Source: Glycomyces artemisiae (GTDB lineage: Bacteria; Actinomycetota; Actinomycetes; Mycobacteriales; Micromonosporaceae). From it: a DNA stretch of 64,000 nucleotides. Below are positions 1 through 8,308 of this stretch, piece by piece. The translations under genes and the position numbers were made by a program. The stretch is taken from the NCBI RefSeq assembly GCF_003002955.1, contig NZ_PVTJ01000001.1, positions 744,001-808,000 on the forward strand, given 5' to 3'. Position 1 is the stretch's first letter. Each line of letters begins with the position of its first letter. Below the pieces are notes generated by a model that saw only the letters and a list, made by a program, of their open reading frames with translations, was not told the DNA's origin and did not search any database.

Positions 1-1971
1 CCGGACATGGGGTACTGCTTCTCGGTGCGCGGCATCGCCCGCGAGGTCGCGCACCGCCTCGGCGTCGCCTTCACCGATCCAGCGTCGAAGGCCGTGGAGC
101 CCAAGGCCACCGAGCACCCGCCGTACCCGGTGCGCGTGGAGACCGACGGCTGCACGCGGTTCACGCTGCGCGAGGTGCGCGACGTGGACGCGAACGCCGA
201 GTCCCCCGAGTGGATGGCCCGGCGCCTGACCCAGGCGGGCATGCGCCCGCTCGGCCTCGCCGTCGACGTCACGAACTACCTCATGCTCGAACTCGGGCAC
301 CCGCTGCACGCCTTCGACCGCGACGCGCTCGAAGACGTCCTGGTCGTGCGCCGCGCCCAGCCCGGCGAGACGCTGAAGACCCTCGACGACGTCGAGCGCA
401 GGCTCGACCCCGAGGACATGGTCATCTGCGACGCGACCGGCCCGCTCTCGCTGGCCGGCGTCATGGGCGGCCTCACCTCCGAGGTCGTCCCCGGCACCCG
501 GAACGTGCTCATCGAAGCGGCGCACTGGGACCCGGTGTCGATCGCCCGCACCTCGCGGCGGCACAAGCTCACCTCCGAGGCGTCGAAGCGGTACGAGCGC
601 GGCGCCGACGCGGCCCTGAGCATGATCGCCGCGCAGCGCGCCGCGGACCTGCTCGTCGAGTACGGCGGCGGGACCCACGTGGAGGAGGTCGCCGACATCG
701 ACCGCCGGACGCCGATCCCCGCGATCGAGCTTCCCGTGGCCCTGCCGTCGAAGACCGTCGGCGTCGACTACGACCGCGCCACCGTGGTCGCGATGCTCGA
801 AGCCGCTGGATGCACTGTGGACGGCGAGGGCGACGTGCTCAGCGTCGTGCCCGCGCCGTGGCGCACCGACATCACCGACCCCGTCGACCTGGTCGAGGAG
901 GTCGTGCGGCTGCACGGCTACGCGCACGTGCCGTCGGCGACGCCCCGCGCCATCGCCGGGACCGGCCTGACGGCCGCGCAGCGGCGCCGCCGCCGCGTGG
1001 CCCGCGCGCTGGCCGACGGCGGGTTCGTCGAGACCTACACGTTCCCGTTCGTCTCACGCGACCGCGCCGACGAGCTGGGCCTGGACGAGAAGGACCCGCA
1101 GCGCCAGGCCGTCGCCGTGCTCAACCCGCTCGACGACGCCGCGCCGCTGCTGCGCACCACCGTCCTCGCGAGCCTCGTGAACGCCGTGCGCGTCAACCTG
1201 GCGCGCGGCGCGAAGGACCTCGCGGTCTTCGAGGAGGGCCTGGTCTTCCAGCCCGCCGAGGGCTGGACCGAGCTCGACCCGGTCGTCCTGCCCGTCTCCA
1301 AGCGCCCCGACGACGAGGCCATCGCGGCCGCGATCCGGCGCCTGCCGGTGCAGCCGCGCCACGTCGCCGCCGTCATGTGCGGGCAGGCCGTGCCCGCCGG
1401 AGTGGACGCGCCGGGCCGGGCCGTGGACTGGGCCGACGCGGTCGAGGCCGCCGAGCTGGTGGCCGCCGCCGCGGGCGTGAAACTCGAAGCGGCCCAAGGG
1501 CAGGCCGCGCCGTGGCACCCGGGCCGCTGCGCCGAGCTGCGCGTGGACGGCGCCGTCGTCGGCCACGCGGGGGAGCTGCACCCGGAGGTGTGCGAGCGCC
1601 TCGGGCTGCCGCGCCGCACCGCCGCGATGGAGCTGGACCTGACCGCGCTGCCGCTGCCGGGCCTCGCGCCCGCGCCGGTGGTCTCGCACTTCCCGGCGAC
1701 GCTCATCGACGTCGCCGTGGTCGTGGCCGAGTCGGTGCCCGCCGGGCAGGTCGAGTCCGCGCTGCGCGAAGGCGCGGGGGAGCTGCTCGACTCGCTGCGC
1801 CTGTTCGACGTGTACCGGGACGCGAAGCTCGGCGAGGGCCGCAAGTCCCTCGCGTTCAAGCTGGAGCTGCGCGCGAACGACCGGACCCTCACGAACGAGG
1901 AGGGCGTGGCCGTGCGCGACGCCGCCGTCGCGGTCGCCGCGGAACGCTTCGGCGCCGGGCTGCGCGAGTAG
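1..1971 (+). CDS. pheT: Phenylalanine-tRNA ligase beta subunit, 5'-truncated by the window edge
   Basis: This is the beta subunit of the cytoplasmic phenylalanyl-tRNA synthetase, which with PheS charges tRNA-Phe. The reading frame is open from the first base, and the first ATG at 7 lies inside the protein, in the conserved SVRGIARE stretch, so the true start lies upstream. About 656 residues are present against roughly 820-850 for the family, so the N-terminal tRNA-binding OB domain is off-window. Visible parts are the B3/B4 editing-type region, the B5 domain, the catalytic-like core (VLNPLDDAAPLLRTT) and the C-terminal anticodon-binding FDX-ACB domain, which ends in the usual EGVAVRDAAVA helix. 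The gene stops with TAG and is followed by a hairpin. pheS would be expected just upstream. Confidence 0.97.
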   Translation, partial: PDMGYCFSVRGIAREVAHRLGVAFTDPASKAVEPKATEHPPYPVRVETDGCTRFTLREVRDVDANAESPEWMARRLTQAGMRPLGLAVDVTNYLMLELGHPLHAFDRDALEDVLVVRRAQPGETLKTLDDVERRLDPEDMVICDATGPLSLAGVMGGLTSEVVPGTRNVLIEAAHWDPVSIARTSRRHKLTSEASKRYERGADAALSMIAAQRAADLLVEYGGGTHVEEVADIDRRTPIPAIELPVALPSKTVGVDYDRATVVAMLEAAGCTVDGEGDVLSVVPAPWRTDITDPVDLVEEVVRLHGYAHVPSATPRAIAGTGLTAAQRRRRRVARALADGGFVETYTFPFVSRDRADELGLDEKDPQRQAVAVLNPLDDAAPLLRTTVLASLVNAVRVNLARGAKDLAVFEEGLVFQPAEGWTELDPVVLPVSKRPDDEAIAAAIRRLPVQPRHVAAVMCGQAVPAGVDAPGRAVDWADAVEAAELVAAAAGVKLEAAQGQAAPWHPGRCAELRVDGAVVGHAGELHPEVCERLGLPRRTAAMELDLTALPLPGLAPAPVVSHFPATLIDVAVVVAESVPAGQVESALREGAGELLDSLRLFDVYRDAKLGEGRKSLAFKLELRANDRTLTNEEGVAVRDAAVAVAAERFGAGLRE

Positions 1972-1985
1972 CGCCGATCGGTCTC

Positions 1986-2020
1986 AGGGCCCGGTGTCAC
2001 CTCGGTGGCACCGGGCCCTT
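1986..2020 (+). terminator. Hairpin terminator after pheT
   Basis: An 11-bp arm (AGGGCCCGGTG, 1986-1996) pairs with CACCGGGCCCT (2009-2019), with a short imperfectly paired loop region. It lies 15 nt after the pheT stop and has only a very short T tail, as is common in high-GC actinomycetes. Confidence 0.75.
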
Positions 2021-2255
2021 ACTGCGTGTCCCGGTACGGCGGGATTTCGGAGTAAGGCCGGAGCCGCGGCATGTCGCATGGTCCGCGCCTTTTAAGGTAC
2101 GTGGTGTGAATAACGGGAACCCCTCTCGCATCGGCAGGCGCCTGAGGCGGTCCGGCTCTGAAGGCGGACCCCCGGGGAGCCACCGGGCGGGCCTCGCGTA
2201 CAGCGGGGCGCGCCGCGCCGCCTGGTCCCTCCCCCTCCCGGACCGGTTGCGCGAC

Positions 2256-3653
2256 ATGCAGTTCACGAAACTGCACCTCGCCGTCGGCGGCGCCGCCGCG
2301 CTCGTCGTCGCCGTCGGCGCCTCGATCGTCCTCGGCAACCTCCCCGGCGGCGGCGCGGGCGAGACCGCCGAGGACGCCGCGCTCCTGTACAACGACGGCC
2401 GCGCCCTCCCCGCCGACTTCGCCGACTCGCACCCGTCCCTCGTGGAGCGCATCCACACCGAACTCGAAGCGCGCTACGGCATCACCGCCGACCGGCTCTA
2501 CGACGAGGACGCCAACCCCGACGGCTACCGCGTCGTCCTCACCCTCGACAAGGCCCTCCAGGACGCCGCCGAGGAGACCCCCGGCGAAGCGGGCGTCGTC
2601 GCCGTCGAACCCGGCACCGGCGCCGTGCTCTGCTACTACGGCGCCGAAGCGGAGAACGGCGCCGACCTCGTCGGCTCCGCCGCCCCGCACCCCTCCTCCT
2701 CCGTGTTCGACATGATCACCGCCGCAACCGCGCTCGAATCCGGCGCGTCCATCGAGTCCTGGTGGAGCGACGACGACGTGGACGTCACCCTCGCCGAAGC
2801 CGTGCAGGAGCAGCGCGACGGCGCCATGGACACCATGGCTGGCGAGTACGGCGCCGCGAAGGTCCTGGAGACCGCGAACGGCATGGGCCTCACCGCGATC
2901 GCCGACGCCGACGGGACCCTCCGCGACCTCGCCTCCGGCGACTACGACGGCCTCGACCCCGCCGGGCTCGGCTCCTACCCCGTGCCCGTGGTCGACATGG
3001 CCGGCGTCTACGCGACCATCGCCGCGGGCGGCAAGTACGCCGAGACCCACCTCGTGGACGCCGTCCTCGACTCCGGCGACGGCGAGATCCGCGCCGACCA
3101 GGACATCCGCACCAACCAGGCGATCGCCGAGACCACCGCCCAGGACCTCCAGTTCATCGGCCTCGGCGAGGCCGACGCCATGGAGGACCGCGACTTCTTC
3201 GGCATCGGCGCCGACTTCCACGGCACCACCACCCAGTCCTGGTTCGTCGGCGCCATACCCCAGCTCAGCGTCGCCGCCTGGGCCAACGGATCAGCGGCCG
3301 CCGACGGCGGACTGCCATTGTGGCGCAACGTCATCGACACCGCCATCGAGACCAGGGGCTACGAGGCCGAGCGGCTCCCCGGCGCCTCCGGCGAGGGCGA
3401 GGACCTCACCGACGGCATCGAGGACGACGGATCCATGGACCCGGACGGCGAGTACTGCCAGGCCCACCCCGACGACGCCGGATGCGCCGCTTCCCAGAGC
3501 CCCAGCGAGGCCGAGTCCTCCAGCGAGGCCGAGGAGACCAGCGAGGAGCCCGAGCCCGACCCCACCACCTCCTCCGAACCCGAGCCCGAACCGACCACTT
3601 CGGACGAACCCGAGGAGACCACCAGCGAGTGCAACAGCTGGCCCTTCTGCTGA
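2256..3653 (+). CDS. Penicillin-binding-protein-like membrane protein with degenerate transpeptidase domain
   Basis: The protein resembles the transpeptidase half of class A PBPs. An N-terminal membrane anchor (about residues 7-27) is followed by the PBP entry motif GYRVVLTLDKALQDAAEE and VVAVEPGTGAVL, then VDMAGVYATIAAGG and WFVGAIPQLSVAAW. All three catalytic motifs are altered: the SxxK position reads S149-V-F-D152, the SxN position reads Q186-R-D188, and the KTG position reads F321-H-G323. It should therefore lack acyl-transferase activity and beta-lactam acylation. There is no glycosyltransferase domain. The C-terminus (about residue 400 on) is an acidic Pro/Ser/Glu tail with four cysteines. 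The start is uncertain: the ATG at 2256 lacks a Shine-Dalgarno sequence, while an in-frame GTG at 2106, 8 nt after AAGG, would add a 50-residue Arg-rich cytoplasmic tail as found in many actinomycete PBPs. Confidence 0.8.
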   Translation: MQFTKLHLAVGGAAALVVAVGASIVLGNLPGGGAGETAEDAALLYNDGRALPADFADSHPSLVERIHTELEARYGITADRLYDEDANPDGYRVVLTLDKALQDAAEETPGEAGVVAVEPGTGAVLCYYGAEAENGADLVGSAAPHPSSSVFDMITAATALESGASIESWWSDDDVDVTLAEAVQEQRDGAMDTMAGEYGAAKVLETANGMGLTAIADADGTLRDLASGDYDGLDPAGLGSYPVPVVDMAGVYATIAAGGKYAETHLVDAVLDSGDGEIRADQDIRTNQAIAETTAQDLQFIGLGEADAMEDRDFFGIGADFHGTTTQSWFVGAIPQLSVAAWANGSAAADGGLPLWRNVIDTAIETRGYEAERLPGASGEGEDLTDGIEDDGSMDPDGEYCQAHPDDAGCAASQSPSEAESSSEAEETSEEPEPDPTTSSEPEPEPTTSDEPEETTSECNSWPFC

Positions 3654-3690
3654 GCGGACGCCCCGGACGCTCCACAAGGCCTCGGCTACC

Positions 3691-4434
3691 ATGCAGCCCA
3701 TGACTCCCAACGGCTTCCCGAAGTCGCGCCTCGCGCTCGCCCTGGCCGTCCTCGTCCCGCTCGGAGTCCTCGGCGACGCGATATGGATCCGCCTCGCCGG
3801 AACACCGCCGTGGCAGGGCCTCGACGACCACTGGAACGCCCTCGTCGGCGGCCCCGCCGACGGCGTCCGCTGGCAGCTCGCGCAGCTCCTCAACCGCCTC
3901 GGCGCCGCACCGGGCCTCGCGCTCCTCGCCATCGCCGTCGTCGCCCTGCTCCTCACGAAGCGCTGGCGCTCGGCCGTGTTCGCGTGCGCCGCCGTCGCCG
4001 CGTCCGCCATTGCGGTCGACCTCGTCAAACGCGTCGGCGACCGGCCCCGGCCCCTCGACGTCATGATCGACACCGGCTCCTGGGCCTTCCCCTCCGGGCA
4101 CGCCGCGCGCATGGCCGCCTTCGTCGTCATCGTCGCCGTCGTCTGGATCCCCGCCCGCCACCTCCGGACCTGGTGGCCGGTCGCCGTGTTCCTGACGGTC
4201 CTCATGATGGGCGCCCGCACCTGGCAGCACGCCCACTGGCTCACCGACACCATCGCGGGCGCCGCCCTCGGCTGGTCTGTCACCGCCCTCGCGTGGTTCG
4301 CCCTCACGCCCCTGCTCGACCGCGAACGCGCCCAGCGCGAGGCCCTCGACGCGCCCGTCGGGACCGACGCCGATGGATCCGGTGCCTTACGCTCGGTGGG
4401 AAACGGGAAACACGCGATAGCAGAGGTGCCCTGA
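3691..4434 (+). CDS. PAP2-family membrane phosphatase
   Basis: This is an integral membrane phosphatase of the PAP2/phosphatidic-acid phosphatase type, likely acting on a lipid phosphate or undecaprenyl pyrophosphate at the outer face of the membrane. The three-part signature is present: K113 in KRVGDRPRP, P134-S-G-H137, and R176-x5-H182-x3-D186 in the ARTWQHAHWLTD segment. Five or six hydrophobic helices surround these motifs. At 247 residues it is a normal length. An alternative ATG lies at 3700. The gene overlaps the next start (TGATG). A role in recycling cell-wall lipid carrier is an inference from the family and the neighbouring PBP-like gene. Confidence 0.88.
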   Translation: MQPMTPNGFPKSRLALALAVLVPLGVLGDAIWIRLAGTPPWQGLDDHWNALVGGPADGVRWQLAQLLNRLGAAPGLALLAIAVVALLLTKRWRSAVFACAAVAASAIAVDLVKRVGDRPRPLDVMIDTGSWAFPSGHAARMAAFVVIVAVVWIPARHLRTWWPVAVFLTVLMMGARTWQHAHWLTDTIAGAALGWSVTALAWFALTPLLDRERAQREALDAPVGTDADGSGALRSVGNGKHAIAEVP

Positions 4435-4886
4435 TGTCCACGCCCGACCCCATGTACGACCCGCAGGCCCAGCAACCGCAGCAGCCGCCGCCCGGCCAGC
4501 CCTACCCGCCGCCGCCCTACCCCCCGTACGGATACCCGCCGCCCTACGGGTACCCGGCCCCGCAGCCGCCCATGAACGGCATGGCGATCGCCGCGCTCGT
4601 CGTCGGCATCGTCGGGGTCTGCAACCCCATCGGCATCCTCGGACTCATCTTCGGCACCATCGCCAAGCGCCAGATCGCCGAGCGCGGCGAGAGCGGCGAG
4701 GGCTTCGCCACCACCGGGATCGTCCTCGGCTGGATCGGCGTCGCCTCGATCGTGTTCTGGATCCTCTACGTGGTCTTCTGGGTCACCACGTTCGGGGCGC
4801 TCTTCAGCGAGCTCGACGAGCTGCCGACCAGCGACCCCAGCTGGGACGACTACAGCGTGGTCCTCACGCTCCTCGGGGTCGCCTGA
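4434..4886 (+). CDS. DUF4190 small membrane protein with Pro-rich N-terminus
   Basis: This is a 150-residue protein. The first ~45 residues are almost entirely Pro, Tyr, Gln and Gly (YPPPPYPPYGYP-type repeats). Two membrane helices follow, with a typical DUF4190 pattern: MNGMAIAALVVGIVGVCNPIGILGLI, then the AKRQIAERGESGEGFATTGIVLGWI motif. The function is unknown. DUF4190 proteins with Pro/Tyr-rich tails are very common in actinomycetes and are presumed envelope proteins. Its ATG overlaps the stop of the PAP2 gene, so the two are probably co-translated. It converges with the minus-strand gene that ends at 4864, overlapping by 23 bp. Confidence 0.85.
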   Translation: MSTPDPMYDPQAQQPQQPPPGQPYPPPPYPPYGYPPPYGYPAPQPPMNGMAIAALVVGIVGVCNPIGILGLIFGTIAKRQIAERGESGEGFATTGIVLGWIGVASIVFWILYVVFWVTTFGALFSELDELPTSDPSWDDYSVVLTLLGVA

Positions 4887-5271
4887 AATACGTCACGGCC
4901 GCGGTGTTCGCGGCGGCGAGCACCGCGAACGCGATCGCCGCCGCGGGCAGCCCGAGCCCCCACAGGGCCCACGCCCCCGCGCCGAACGCCACCGCCTTCA
5001 CGGCCACGGTCCCGGCCACCGGCAGCGGCACGCGCGCCTTCGGCGCCGCGAACGCACCCCACAGGGCCACGAGCGCGCCGACCGCCGCGACCGCGATGAG
5101 CAGCCGCGTCCACAGCGCGTGGTCGAGGTCGAGCGCCCACCAGGCGACGAAGACGAACAGGGCCAGTTCGAGCACGAGGGCGACGAACGCGTTGGCCATC
5201 ACGAGGGTGCGGAGCACCCCGCTGTACCGTTCCCACTCGGGGCGGAACTGGGGAGGATTCACCTGGGTCAC
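4864..5271 (-). CDS. YrdB-family (DUF2568) membrane protein
   Basis: This is a 135-residue protein with four closely spaced hydrophobic helices and the family pattern: NAFVALVLELALFVFVAWWAL, then LWGAFAAPKARVPLP, then VAFGAGAWALWGLG. The function is unknown. Two GTG starts are possible, at 5271 and 5262, neither with a clear Shine-Dalgarno sequence; the earlier is given here. It is divergent from the histidine kinase gene at 5387, and the 115-bp gap must hold promoters for both. Confidence 0.82.
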   Translation of the reverse strand: MTQVNPPQFRPEWERYSGVLRTLVMANAFVALVLELALFVFVAWWALDLDHALWTRLLIAVAAVGALVALWGAFAAPKARVPLPVAGTVAVKAVAFGAGAWALWGLGLPAAAIAFAVLAAANTAAVTYFRRPRGA

Positions 5272-5386
5272 CCGAACATGATGGACCCTCCGGGACAGAT
5301 GGGGTGCGTTGGGTGCGACCAAAGTCGGAGCCCGCCTCCCCTCCCGGACCGAGGCCGCGCGCCCCGGGACGTGATGGGATGGGGGC

Positions 5387-6556
5387 ATGACCAGTCCGCC
5401 CGGCCTCCTCCGGCGCATCCGCAGAGGCGACCTCATCGCCGCCGGGGTCATCTTCGTCCTCGGATCGCTCTTCATCGGACTCGGCGTCTTCGAGCCGTAC
5501 ATGGTCGACCTGCCGCTGTGGGTGCGCTTCATCCCCTTCGGCCTCACCTGCCTCGGCGTCGTCGTGCGCCGCGCCTCGCCGGGCCTGTGCCTCGCCCTCG
5601 GCACCGTCGGCTTCGGCACCGAGATCGCCATCGGCGTCACCTTCGCCACGATCTGCGTCTACACCGACAACCTCTACGCCTACGCGCGCTACGGGCCGCG
5701 CCGCGGCGTCCGCGTCCTCACCCCGGCCGTCGTCGTCGGGGTCCTCGGCCTCGGCGGGCTCGTCCTCCTCGAAGGCGGCGGCACCACCGGGGTCCTCACC
5801 ACGCTCGCGATCCTCGCCGTGGTCCTGCTGTCCCCGATCGCGACCGGCATCATCGTCCGCCAGGCCCACGACCGCGCCCTCCTCGAACGCGAGCGCGCCG
5901 AGCAGATGGCCCGCCTCGCCGACGTGCGCCGCCGCGAGGCCGTGCTGCGCGAACGCACCGTCATGGCCCGCGAGCTCCACGACACCGTCGCGAACTACCT
6001 CTCCGCGATCGCCCTCCAGTCCACCGCCCTCCAGGCCCGCCGCGACCTCGACTCCGACGCCGTGCGCACCTCCATCGCCGCGATCCGCGCCTCCAGCGTC
6101 GACGGCCTCGCCGAGCTGCGCCGCATCATCGGCATCCTCCGTGCCGGGGACGAAGGCGAGGAGCTGGCCGCCTACCGGATCGACCAGATCCCCGAACTCG
6201 CCGAGCGCATGCGCGCCGTCGGCCTCAAGGTCGACTTCCGCACCGAGGGCGAGCCGCGGGATCTGCCCGGCGAGGTCGAGCTGACCGCGTACCGGGTCGT
6301 CCAGGAGTCCCTCACCAACGCCCTCAAACACGGCCGCGACGCCGTCGCCGCGATCGAGTACACGCCCGGGACGCTCGTCGTCACCGTCGTGAACGCCTTG
6401 GGCGGCAACGAGGAGGCGGTGCCCGGAGCCGGATCGGGCCTGGTCGGCATGACCGAGCGCGTCCGCCTCCTGGGCGGGAAAGTCCATGCCGGGCCGGACG
6501 GCGACCGCTGGGCCGTCCGCGCCGAGATCCCGACAGGAGTGACGGAACATGACTAG
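5387..6556 (+). CDS. Sensor histidine kinase, NarL/DesK type (HisKA_3)
   Basis: This is a membrane sensor kinase that autophosphorylates and passes the phosphate to the regulator encoded next to it. The first ~165 residues contain about five hydrophobic helices with no recognisable extracellular sensor domain. The dimerisation/phosphoacceptor helix follows, with the motif MARELHDTVANYLS and phosphoacceptor H198. The HATPase domain has an N box (VVQESLTNALKHG, about residue 305) and a G box (GSGLVGMTERVRLLGG). At 389 residues it is typical of the family. The stop overlaps the start of the response regulator by 8 nt, so translation is coupled. The signal sensed cannot be read from the sequence. 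Confidence 0.92.
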   Translation: MTSPPGLLRRIRRGDLIAAGVIFVLGSLFIGLGVFEPYMVDLPLWVRFIPFGLTCLGVVVRRASPGLCLALGTVGFGTEIAIGVTFATICVYTDNLYAYARYGPRRGVRVLTPAVVVGVLGLGGLVLLEGGGTTGVLTTLAILAVVLLSPIATGIIVRQAHDRALLERERAEQMARLADVRRREAVLRERTVMARELHDTVANYLSAIALQSTALQARRDLDSDAVRTSIAAIRASSVDGLAELRRIIGILRAGDEGEELAAYRIDQIPELAERMRAVGLKVDFRTEGEPRDLPGEVELTAYRVVQESLTNALKHGRDAVAAIEYTPGTLVVTVVNALGGNEEAVPGAGSGLVGMTERVRLLGGKVHAGPDGDRWAVRAEIPTGVTEHD

Positions 6557-7205
6557 GGTCCTGCTGGCCGACGACCACGCGGCCGTGCGCGCCGGGCTGC
6601 GGATGCTCCTGGAGAGCGCGGGCGGCGACGGCGACGAGGGCATCGAGGTGGTCGGCGAGGCCGCCGACGGGGTCGAGGCGGTCGCGCTGGCGAAGGAGCT
6701 GCGGCCCGACGTGGTGGTCATGGACATCCGGATGCCCCGCAAGGACGGGATCGCGGCGGCCGCGGAGCTGCGCGGCACCGCCGACGTCCTGGTCCTCACC
6801 TCCTACGGCGACGACGCGAACGTCTTCGACGCGCTCCGGGCGGGCGCGAGCGGGTTCCTGCTCAAGGACGCCGACGCGGCGACGCTCGTGGAGGCCGTGC
6901 GCACGATCGCGCGCGGGGACGGGCTCATCTCGCCCGCCGTCACCCGCGGCCTTATCGCCGAGTTCGCGCGCTCCAGGCCCGCGTACGCTCCGATCGAGGC
7001 CGACGCGGCGGGCCTGGACGCGCTGACGCGCCGCGAGACCGAGGTCCTGGGCCTCATCGGCGAGGGCATGTCGAACGCGGAGATCGCCGCGGAGCTGGGC
7101 ATGGCCGAGGCGACGGTGAAGTCGCACGTCACGCGCGTGCTCGCCAAACTGGGTCTGACCAACCGCGTCCAAGCCGCGATCTTTGCCCGCGAACAGGGGC
7201 GATAG
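6549..7205 (+). CDS. Response regulator, NarL/FixJ family
   Basis: This is the cognate DNA-binding regulator of the kinase just upstream. The receiver domain has the acidic pair D8/D9, phosphoacceptor D59 (VVVMDIRMPRKDG), the conserved Thr/Ser (LTSYGDD) and Lys (FLLKDAD). A C-terminal LuxR-type HTH (LTRRETEVLGLIGEGMSNAEIAAELGMAEATVKSHVTR) starts at about residue 155. The protein has 218 residues. The gap to argC (7206-7294) has no obvious terminator, so some read-through into the arg operon cannot be excluded. Confidence 0.93.
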   Translation: MTRVLLADDHAAVRAGLRMLLESAGGDGDEGIEVVGEAADGVEAVALAKELRPDVVVMDIRMPRKDGIAAAAELRGTADVLVLTSYGDDANVFDALRAGASGFLLKDADAATLVEAVRTIARGDGLISPAVTRGLIAEFARSRPAYAPIEADAAGLDALTRRETEVLGLIGEGMSNAEIAAELGMAEATVKSHVTRVLAKLGLTNRVQAAIFAREQGR

Positions 7206-7245
7206 TCACATCCCACTCAGCGGAATATCCCTTTCGCGCCTCGTC

Positions 7246-7279
7246 TGAATGCTGATACAGTTCTCTGCATAGTCATTCA
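7246..7279 (+). promoter_or_regulatory. Tandem ARG-box-like operators and argC promoter region
   Basis: Two imperfect copies of the TGAAT-N4-ATTCA arginine box lie side by side: TGAATGCTGATACA (7246-7259) and TGCATAGTCATTCA (7266-7279), each with one half-site mismatch and centres 20 bp apart. A TACAGT -10-like hexamer (7256-7261) overlaps the first box. ArgR hexamers classically bind such box pairs with L-arginine as co-repressor, and argR is the sixth gene of this operon, so negative feedback is inferred. Confidence 0.75.
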
Positions 7280-7294
7280 AGACGGAGGTTTCCA

Positions 7295-8308
7295 GTGACG
7301 TTCAAGGTCGCCGTGGCGGGAGCCAGCGGCTACGCGGGAGGCGAGGTGCTCCGGCTGCTGGCCGACCACCCGCAGCTCGACGTCGCCGCCGCGGGCGCGC
7401 ACAGCAACGCCGGTGAGTACATCACCGCAGTCCACCCCCACCTGTCCGCGTACGGCGACCGACGCTTCACCCCGACGACCCCGGAGGCCTTCGCCGACGC
7501 GGACCTCGTCGTCATGACCCTCCCGCACGGCCAGTCCGCCGCGCTCGCCGCGCAGCTGCCCGCCTCCCAGAAGATCGTCGACCTCGGCGCCGACCACCGG
7601 CTCGAAGACGCCGCGGCCTGGGACGCCTACTACTCCGGCCCCCACGCCGGGGCCTGGACCTACGGCCTCCCCGAGCTGCCCGGCCAGCGCGAGCAGATCG
7701 CCGCCGCCGACCGGGTCGCCGCGACCGGCTGCTACGCCGTCGCCACGGTGCTCGCGCTCCGGCCGCTCCTGGACGCCGGGATCGCCTCGCCCGAGGACGT
7801 CGTGGTCGTGGCCGCCTCCGGCACCTCCGGCGCCGGGAACGCCCCGAAGAAGAACCTCCTCGCCTCCGAGGTCATGGGCTCGATCAGCCCCTACAAGGTC
7901 GGCGCGCACCAGCACGTGCCCGAGATCAAGCAGGCCACCGGCGCGGCGTCGGTCTCGATGACCCCGCTGCTCGCCCCGATGCCCCGCGGCATCCTCTCCA
8001 CCGTCACCGCCAAGCCCCTCGCCGAGGTCTCGGCGGCGGACGTGCGGGACGCCCTGAACAAGGCCTACGCGGGGGAGCACTTCGTGCGGGTCCTGCGCGA
8101 GGGCCAGTGGCCGTCGACGGCGGCCGTCTACGGCACCAACGCGGTCCTGCTCCAGGGCGGCACCGACAAGGACTCCGGGCGGATCATCGTGACCGCCGCG
8201 ATCGACAACCTCGGCAAGGGCGCGGCCGCGCAGGTCGTGCAGTGCGCGAACCTCATGCTCGGCCTCGACGAGGCCGCCGGGCTCACCGTGAACGGAGTGG
8301 CGCCGTGA
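7295..8308 (+). CDS. argC: N-acetyl-gamma-glutamyl-phosphate reductase
   Basis: This enzyme performs the third step of arginine synthesis, NADPH-dependent reduction of N-acetylglutamyl-phosphate to the semialdehyde. The N-terminal Rossmann motif is [12 protein letters not shown]. The active-site cysteine lies in [15 protein letters not shown], and the HxxHVPEI-type segment ([11 protein letters not shown]) is present. The protein has 337 residues, a normal length for the family. It starts with GTG, placed by a strong GGAGG (7284-7288) 6 nt upstream. It is the first gene of argCJBDFRGH, and its stop overlaps the argJ start as GTGA. Confidence 0.97.
   Translation: MTFKVAVAGASGYAGGEVLRLLADHPQLDVAAAGAHSNAGEYITAVHPHLSAYGDRRFTPTTPEAFADADLVVMTLPHGQSAALAAQLPASQKIVDLGADHRLEDAAAWDAYYSGPHAGAWTYGLPELPGQREQIAAADRVAATGCYAVATVLALRPLLDAGIASPEDVVVVAASGTSGAGNAPKKNLLASEVMGSISPYKVGAHQHVPEIKQATGAASVSMTPLLAPMPRGILSTVTAKPLAEVSAADVRDALNKAYAGEHFVRVLREGQWPSTAAVYGTNAVLLQGGTDKDSGRIIVTAAIDNLGKGAAAQVVQCANLMLGLDEAAGLTVNGVAP

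Noticed and set aside
210..2255. Long open frame upstream of and in frame with the PBP-like gene, inside pheT
   Set aside because: It is an Arg/Pro/Gly-rich translation of pheT in another frame, typical of high-GC shadow frames. Real PBP features begin only after 2256.
2019..3221. 400-residue Gly/Val/Asp-rich frame on the minus strand
   Set aside because: It is the antisense of the PBP-like gene, with no start signal and no family resemblance.
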